DNA from: Clostridia bacterium
Lineage (GTDB): Bacteria; Bacillota; Clostridia; Christensenellales; Aristaeellaceae
Length of the DNA stretch: 64,000 nucleotides
Direction: 5' to 3'
NCBI GenBank assembly: GCA_017484085.1
Contig: JAFUTW010000048.1
Location: forward strand, 23,769 to 87,768
Part shown: positions 58,881 to 64,000 of the stretch, in pieces
How the letters are laid out: every line of letters starts with the position of its first letter
Position numbering within the stretch: position 1 is the stretch's first letter
Notes under the pieces: generated by a model
What the model was told of the DNA's origin: nothing
The model's database searches: none
Seen by the model: only the letters and a program-made list of their open reading frames with translations
Program-made: the position numbers and the translations under genes

Positions 58881-60353
58881 TCAGTTATCCTCCTCGTCCA
58901 GGTTCACTTCCATGGATCGGAAATCCTCCTGTGTATAGCTGCGGTGCAGGTAATCCTTCGCGCCGCCCGGCTGCGCAGGCGTCCCCGGCTTCGCCGCGGC
59001 GCCGCGGTGCGCCTCGTGTTCCCTGCGCGCGCCCTCGGCATCCCGGATCCCCGCGCGCTGCCAGTCGGACAGGATCCTGTCCGCAGCAGCCATCGGGGAC
59101 GGATGGCTCTTCGCGTATCCCGCCGCCAGCAGGATGAGCTCCCTGCCGTGCCCGGCTGCCTGCCAGCCCAGCAGCAGCGTCCTGTCCGCGGGCGAGGGCC
59201 GCTTCTCCAGCCCCGCCGCCTCGTAGATTTCACGAAGCTCCGCATTCAGCTTCCGTACGCGTTCCGTCTCGCCGCGCACATCTTCCGCCGTCATGAGGCC
59301 TTTTGCGCGCCACCGCGTCAGCACCTCGCCGACCTCTTCCAGGTTCCCGCCGCCGCTTCGCCTGTGCGCCGTTTTGACGGCCAGCAGGATCATTTCGTCC
59401 GTCATCCCCTCAGTGCGCCAGCGCTCAATGGCATCCAGATCTTCTTTCGCGGGGGTCACGCCCGTCCTGCCGAGGCCGGCAAACAGGCTGCGCGCAAAAT
59501 CACGGTCCCGCCTTTCCTTTTCCATGCCGGCTTCCAGCTCTCCGGCTGCGTGACGCCCGGATGCGTGCTGGCGCTTCAGTATGCCGTCCAGATAGGCCAT
59601 CGTCGGGGTCCCTTTGGTCGTCTCCCGGCAGGCCTCCGTGACCGCCTCCGGGGCGAATCCCCAGTCGTCCAGCCACTTGCGGTACATTTCCTTCTCATCC
59701 TCGCTGGGCGACCGGTGTTGGCCCAGCCTTGCAAGGAGCCTGCGCAGCTGCTGCTCGCGCTCTTTCCCCAGGAGGACGATCTTTTCCACGTCCTCTACCG
59801 AGCGGATGCCGCTCTTCGCCCACTCCTCCGCATGCTTATTGGCGATCCGGATGGAAACGCGCCCGCCGCTCTGCTTCATCTCCGTCTGCAGCAGCATCAG
59901 TACGACTTCCTCGGGCAATTCCAGCACGTCCGTCCAGTCAAAGATGGTCTGATAGTCGTCCGCCGTCAGGATGCGGTCGCCCAGGATCCGCCGGACCTCT
60001 TCCGTGAACTCGCGGTGATACAGCTGCTCCGAGGGGCTCTGCACGCGGCTCATCGCCGTCTGCTTCGCGCTGCGAAGCGCGTAGGCCGGCGGATTGTCGG
60101 CGATTTGCCTGGCAAGGCCGCACCGCGCCCAGTATTTGAAGGCACGGACGACGTCCTCCTCCGCCATATCCAGGTCCTTGGCCATGGAAGCGTTGCTCAT
60201 CCGCTCCGAAGGGTGCGCGCACAGCATCAGCGCGTAGATGTAGACCTTGACATAGTCCCCCGGCGCGCGGAGCATATATTCCGTAATAAACATATTGTCG
60301 ACCGGCGTCGCGTCAAAGATCGCTGCGCCTTCGTCAAACGTGCAGTAAGCCAT
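58881..60353 (-). CDS. DnaD/DnaB-type replication initiation protein with three C-terminal repeats
   Basis: 490 aa. The N-terminal winged-helix part covers about 1-120 (DNMFITEYMLRAPGDYVKVY). Three DDBH2-like C-terminal modules follow: KWLDDWGFAPEAVTEACRE (about 220), ERWRTEGMTDEMILLAVK (about 305) and LGWQAAGHGRELILLAAGYA (about 400), the last two each ending in a WRAKGLMTAEDV or WQRAGIRDAEGA stretch. Most homologues have one or two. It starts from its own promoter divergent from dnaE. Confidence 0.87.
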   Translation of the reverse strand: MAYCTFDEGAAIFDATPVDNMFITEYMLRAPGDYVKVYIYALMLCAHPSERMSNASMAKDLDMAEEDVVRAFKYWARCGLARQIADNPPAYALRSAKQTAMSRVQSPSEQLYHREFTEEVRRILGDRILTADDYQTIFDWTDVLELPEEVVLMLLQTEMKQSGGRVSIRIANKHAEEWAKSGIRSVEDVEKIVLLGKEREQQLRRLLARLGQHRSPSEDEKEMYRKWLDDWGFAPEAVTEACRETTKGTPTMAYLDGILKRQHASGRHAAGELEAGMEKERRDRDFARSLFAGLGRTGVTPAKEDLDAIERWRTEGMTDEMILLAVKTAHRRSGGGNLEEVGEVLTRWRAKGLMTAEDVRGETERVRKLNAELREIYEAAGLEKRPSPADRTLLLGWQAAGHGRELILLAAGYAKSHPSPMAAADRILSDWQRAGIRDAEGARREHEAHRGAAAKPGTPAQPGGAKDYLHRSYTQEDFRSMEVNLDEEDN

Positions 60354-60394
60354 ATCAATCTCCCGTCTTCAGAATCCGATCCTTTACCGATGAT

Positions 60395-60423
60395 ATTTTA
60401 TCATGAAAGAGTCCCTATTTCAA
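60395..60423 (-). promoter_or_regulatory. Promoter of the DnaD-dnaI pair
   Basis: TTGAAA and TAAAAT are separated by 17 bases on the minus strand, back to back with the dnaE promoter. Confidence 0.7.
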
Positions 60424-60428
60424 CGTGA

Positions 60429-60457
60429 TTGACAGCGGGCCTTCAGCGGCATAAAAT
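60429..60457 (+). promoter_or_regulatory. Promoter of dnaE
   Basis: TTGACA and TAAAAT are separated by 17 bases. Its -35 box lies six bases from the -35 box of the divergent DnaD promoter. Confidence 0.75.
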
Positions 60458-60489
60458 GAAACCGAACTGTCAAGACGGAGGACTTTCCC

Positions 60490-63400
60490 ATGGCCTTTGC
60501 ACACCTTCACCTACATACCGAGTACAGCCTTCTGGACGGCGCCAACCGCATCGGCCCCCTGCTCGACCGCATCAAGGAGCTGGGGATGGATGCCTGTGCC
60601 ATCACGGATCACGGCGTCATGTACGGCGTTGTGGATTTTTACACGGAAGCGAAGAAGCGCGGCATCCATCCGGTGCTCGGCTGTGAAATCTACGTCTGCC
60701 GGGACATGGATGAGCGCAACCCCGGGCTCGGGATGAAGAGCTACAACCACCTCATCCTCCTTTGTGAGACGCAGGAAGGCTATGAAAACCTCACCAAGCT
60801 GGTCAGCGAAGGGTGGACGCGCGGCTTCTACTACCGCCCGCGCGTGGATATGGCCTGCCTCAGGAAATACGCAAAGGGCCTCATCGCCTCCTCCGCCTGC
60901 CTCTCCGGCACCCTTCCCCGGCTGCTGCTGGACGGCCATTTCGAGGCCGCATGCGCCCACGCGCGTGAAATGGAAGAGATCTTCGGCAAGGGCAACTATT
61001 TCATCGAGCTGATGGACCACGGCCTGCCGGATGAGCGCCGCGTCCTCCCCCTGCTCATCTCCGTCAGCCGGGAGACGGGCATCCCGCTGCTGGCGACGAA
61101 CGACTGCCACTACCTCCGCCGCGAGGATGCCGATGCGCAGGAGATCCTCATGTGCATCCAGACAGGCAAGACGCTGGATGATGAGAACCGCTTGCGCCAG
61201 GACACACGCGAGCTGTACGTGAAGAGCGAAGAAGAGATGCTCTCCCTGTTTGCCGAGGTGCCGGACGCCGTGCAGCGCACGGAAGAGGTTGCCAAGCGCT
61301 GCAAGGTGGATTTCGTCTTCGGCGAGACCAAGCTGCCCCGCTTCCCCACCGAGAACGGCGAAACCAGCGAGCAGATGCTCCGCCGCCTGTGCGAGGAGGG
61401 GCTGGCGCGCCGCTATCAGCCCGTCACCCCCGAGGCCCGCGAGCGCATGGAATACGAGCTCGGCGTCATCACGCGCATGGGCTACGTCGATTACTTCCTC
61501 ATCGTGTGGGACTTTATCCGCTACGCGCGCAGCCAGGGCATCGTCGTCGGGCCCGGGCGCGGCAGCGGCGCAGGTTCCATCGTCGCCTACTGCCTGCAGA
61601 TCACCCAGCTCGATCCACTCGCTTACAACCTCCTCTTCGAGCGCTTCCTGAACCCGGAGCGCGTCTCGATGCCCGATATCGACGTCGATTTCTGCTACGA
61701 GCGGCGTCAGGAGGTCATCGACTACGTGGCCAGGCGCTATGGCGAGGATCACGTCAGCCAGATCATCACCTTCGGGACGATGAGCGCGCGCGCCGTGGTG
61801 CGCGATGTCGGACGCGTCCTGGGTTACCCGTATCAGGAGGTCGACCAGATCTCCAAATCCATCCCGTTCGAGCTGAACATCACCCTGGACCGCGCGCTCT
61901 CCATCTCGCCGGAGCTCTCCAGACGCTACCGTGAGGAACCCCGCGTCACCCGGCTGATCGATGTGAGCCGCACGCTGGAAGGCCTGCCGCGCCACGCGAG
62001 CACGCATGCCGCCGGCGTTCTGATTACCGATAAGCCCGTTACGGATTACGTACCCCTGCAGCGCAACGACGAGGTCATCACCACGCAGTTCCCGATGGGC
62101 ACCATCGAGCGCCTCGGGCTTCTCAAAATGGACTTTCTCGGTCTGCGCACGCTGACTGTCATCCGTGACGCGCTGGATCTCATGCGCGAGGCCGGCTGCG
62201 ACATGCGCGCGGAGGACATCCCTCTCGATGATCCGGCCGTCTACGACATGATCTCCGAAGGTGAAACGGACGGCGTCTTTCAGTTGGAAGGCGGCGGCAT
62301 GAGAGGCTTCCTCGCCTCCATGAAGCCCCGCAACTTCGAGGATATCATCGCGGCGATCTCCCTGTACCGCCCCGGCCCGATGGAATCCATTCCCCGGTAT
62401 ATCGAGGGGAAAAACCACCCGGAGACCATCCACTACGAGCACCCCCTGCTGGAGCCCATCCTCAGCGTTACCTATGGATGTATGGTTTACCAGGAGCAGG
62501 TGATGCAGATCGTCCGCGATCTCGCCGGCTACTCCTACGGGCGCAGCGACCTCGTCCGCCGCGCGATGTCCAAGAAAAAACACGACGTCATGGCCAAGGA
62601 ACGGGAGATCTTCATCAATGGCCTTACCGAGAACGGAGAGGTCGTCGTACCGGGTTCCGTGCGCCGCGGCGTTCCCCCGGAGGTCGCCTCTGCCATCTTC
62701 GATGAGATGACCGCCTTCGCCTCCTACGCCTTCAACAAGTCTCACGCGGCCGCTTACGGCATCGTCGCCGTGCGCACCGCCTGGCTGAAGCTCCACTGGC
62801 CCGTGCAGTTCTTCGCAGCCATGCTGAACTCCGTCAGCGGGGACAGCGGCAAGGTGGCCGCCTACTGCGACTACTGCCGCCGGCATGACATCCCCCTGCT
62901 GGCGCCCGACATCAACCGCTCTGTGCGCAAATTCTCTGTGGGTGCGGACCCCGCCGGAAAGCCCGGCATCCGTTTCGGCCTCGGCGCCATCAAATCCTGC
63001 GGTGAAAAGGCCATCGATTCCATTATCGCGCAGCGCCGCACCGGCGGCGATTACCGGAGCATCTTCGACTTCTGCCGGCGAATGTCCTCCGACCTGGTCA
63101 ACAAGCGCGTGGTGGAGTCGCTGATCCTCGCGGGCGCCTTCGATTGTACCGGCGCAAACCGGCCGCAGCTCGTTCAGGTCTACGAGGCCGCCATGGACGG
63201 CGCGATGCATGCGCGCCGCAGCGTCGTCGCCGGGCAGATCTCCCTGTTCGGCGAGGCCGATCCCGTCACCATGGATCCGCCTCTCCCGGATGTGCCCGAC
63301 TATGATCCACGCACCAAATATGCGCTGGAGAAGAGCGTGACCGGGCTCTATATCACAGGCCATCCGCTCGCGCAGTATTCCGATGCCCTGTCCCGCCTCT

Positions 63401-63960
63401 CCATGAATACGCAGGAGCTTTCCTCCCTGATGGAGGAGGCAGACGGCGGCCTCTCCTGGGACGGGCGACAGGTGCGCATGGGCGGCATGCTGACCGACGT
63501 CCGGCAGAAGGCGACCAAGTCCGGCAGCCTCATGGGCTTTGCCGTGCTGGAAGACCAGACGGGTTCCATCGAGGCGCTGGTCTTCCCCAAGGTGCTGGAG
63601 CGCGTCGGACCGGATCTCGTTCCCGATACGCCGGTGATCCTCTCCGGCCGGCTCTCCATCCGGGAGGATGAAGAGCCCAAGCTGCTGCTCGACCGTGTGG
63701 AGCCCCTGCCGCCGAACGGCGAGGGCGCCCCCTCTGCCCGCAGCGGCGGCACGCTGTGGCTGCGGCTGCCCGATGCCGACGCCATCCCTCTGGTGCGTAC
63801 CGTTCTGGAACGCTATCCCGGCACAACCGGGGTCAACCTCTACCTGCTGCATGAAAAGAAAAAGCTCCGCGCCCCCGCAGAGCTCAGCGTTACCCCGGAT
63901 GAAGCGCTGACGGCCGAGCTCACCGATATGCTGGGCGACGGAAACGTCGTTCTCAAATAA
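60490..63960 (+). CDS. dnaE: DNA polymerase III alpha subunit, DnaE type
   Basis: 1156 aa, complete. PHP domain at the N-terminus (HLHLHTEYSLLDG), catalytic aspartates in PDIDVDF at about 395-401, the palm region VGPGRGSGAGSIVAYC before it, and an OB fold near the C-terminus (MGGMLTDVRQKATKSGSLMG). Gram-positive bacteria also have PolC; DnaE here extends primers or works in lagging-strand start. ATG 60490 follows GGAGG. A terminator begins at 63983. Confidence 0.97.
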   Translation: MAFAHLHLHTEYSLLDGANRIGPLLDRIKELGMDACAITDHGVMYGVVDFYTEAKKRGIHPVLGCEIYVCRDMDERNPGLGMKSYNHLILLCETQEGYENLTKLVSEGWTRGFYYRPRVDMACLRKYAKGLIASSACLSGTLPRLLLDGHFEAACAHAREMEEIFGKGNYFIELMDHGLPDERRVLPLLISVSRETGIPLLATNDCHYLRREDADAQEILMCIQTGKTLDDENRLRQDTRELYVKSEEEMLSLFAEVPDAVQRTEEVAKRCKVDFVFGETKLPRFPTENGETSEQMLRRLCEEGLARRYQPVTPEARERMEYELGVITRMGYVDYFLIVWDFIRYARSQGIVVGPGRGSGAGSIVAYCLQITQLDPLAYNLLFERFLNPERVSMPDIDVDFCYERRQEVIDYVARRYGEDHVSQIITFGTMSARAVVRDVGRVLGYPYQEVDQISKSIPFELNITLDRALSISPELSRRYREEPRVTRLIDVSRTLEGLPRHASTHAAGVLITDKPVTDYVPLQRNDEVITTQFPMGTIERLGLLKMDFLGLRTLTVIRDALDLMREAGCDMRAEDIPLDDPAVYDMISEGETDGVFQLEGGGMRGFLASMKPRNFEDIIAAISLYRPGPMESIPRYIEGKNHPETIHYEHPLLEPILSVTYGCMVYQEQVMQIVRDLAGYSYGRSDLVRRAMSKKKHDVMAKEREIFINGLTENGEVVVPGSVRRGVPPEVASAIFDEMTAFASYAFNKSHAAAYGIVAVRTAWLKLHWPVQFFAAMLNSVSGDSGKVAAYCDYCRRHDIPLLAPDINRSVRKFSVGADPAGKPGIRFGLGAIKSCGEKAIDSIIAQRRTGGDYRSIFDFCRRMSSDLVNKRVVESLILAGAFDCTGANRPQLVQVYEAAMDGAMHARRSVVAGQISLFGEADPVTMDPPLPDVPDYDPRTKYALEKSVTGLYITGHPLAQYSDALSRLSMNTQELSSLMEEADGGLSWDGRQVRMGGMLTDVRQKATKSGSLMGFAVLEDQTGSIEALVFPKVLERVGPDLVPDTPVILSGRLSIREDEEPKLLLDRVEPLPPNGEGAPSARSGGTLWLRLPDADAIPLVRTVLERYPGTTGVNLYLLHEKKKLRAPAELSVTPDEALTAELTDMLGDGNVVLK

Positions 63961-63982
63961 ACCGGTTCCTATACAGCGGTGC

Positions 63983-64000
63983 GCCTCCCTTTCGGGAGGC
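63983..64000 (+). terminator. Stem-loop after dnaE, cut by window edge
   Basis: Seven-base arms GCCTCCC / GGGAGGC with a 4-base loop, ending at the window limit, so a T run cannot be seen. Confidence 0.6.

Noticed and set aside
60511-63852. Very long open frame antisense to dnaE
   Set aside because: It mirrors the codon bias of dnaE in a GC-rich genome, and has no ribosome site or family match.
1-64000. CRISPR arrays, tRNA and rRNA genes
   Set aside because: No regular repeat-spacer series, cloverleaf or rRNA sequence was noticed when reading the gaps.

Overview
The window looks like a chromosomal segment of a GC-rich member of the Bacillota (Clostridia-like). The signs are a DnaI-type helicase loader beside a DnaD-type primosome protein, an infC-rpmI-rplT operon with a leader attenuator, a type III pantothenate kinase next to an ECF S-component, a butyrate kinase, AGGAGG ribosome binding sites, several TTG starts, and many stem-loop terminators ending in T runs. 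No tRNA, rRNA, CRISPR array, prophage or transposase was seen. The organism assignment is an inference; a species cannot be named from this sequence.

Layout. 1-9736 (minus strand) is a tightly packed operon running from four family-2 glycosyltransferases through a polysaccharide pyruvyl transferase-like protein and an FrhB-like iron-sulfur protein into comEC, tadA and lysA (cut by the window edge). Many junctions are ATGA overlaps, and lysA has its own strong promoter. 9836-19429 (mostly minus) holds a CtpA-like protease, a CdaR/PucR-type regulator, an orphan sugar-importer ATPase of the MsmK/UgpC type, a panT-coaX-hom operon behind a structured leader, a metallo-hydrolase/methyltransferase pair under two matching palindromes, and a secreted SH3b protein. 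19587-31950 holds murI, an unknown secreted protein, butyrate kinase, a tatD/UPF0489/hypothetical operon, a LysR regulator, a MATE exporter, phosphoglycerate mutase, and an oppA-like binding protein with a D-2-hydroxyacid dehydrogenase.

32034-33364 is the translation operon infC-rpmI-rplT. 33392-37650 is an Fe(III)/polyamine-type ABC importer with a fused permease. 38018-42828 is a carbohydrate ABC operon (UroD-like protein, GntR regulator, binding protein, two permeases) with no ATPase of its own; the orphan ATPase at 12473-13600 could serve it. 42902-47401 is an AT-richer accessory block of ankyrin-like proteins, one fused to a DUF1835/DUF3658-like module, with two gene remnants and an HTH-like protein. 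This is the least explained part of the window.

47472-52725 is a MacB-type export operon with three HlyD-like adaptors. 52938-64000 holds an M29 aminopeptidase, a GNAT acetyltransferase, a class A penicillin-binding protein, the DnaI-like and DnaD-like proteins, and full-length dnaE, the last two transcribed from divergent promoters. The genes therefore combine envelope and glycan building, nutrient import, replication and translation functions with one small accessory island.
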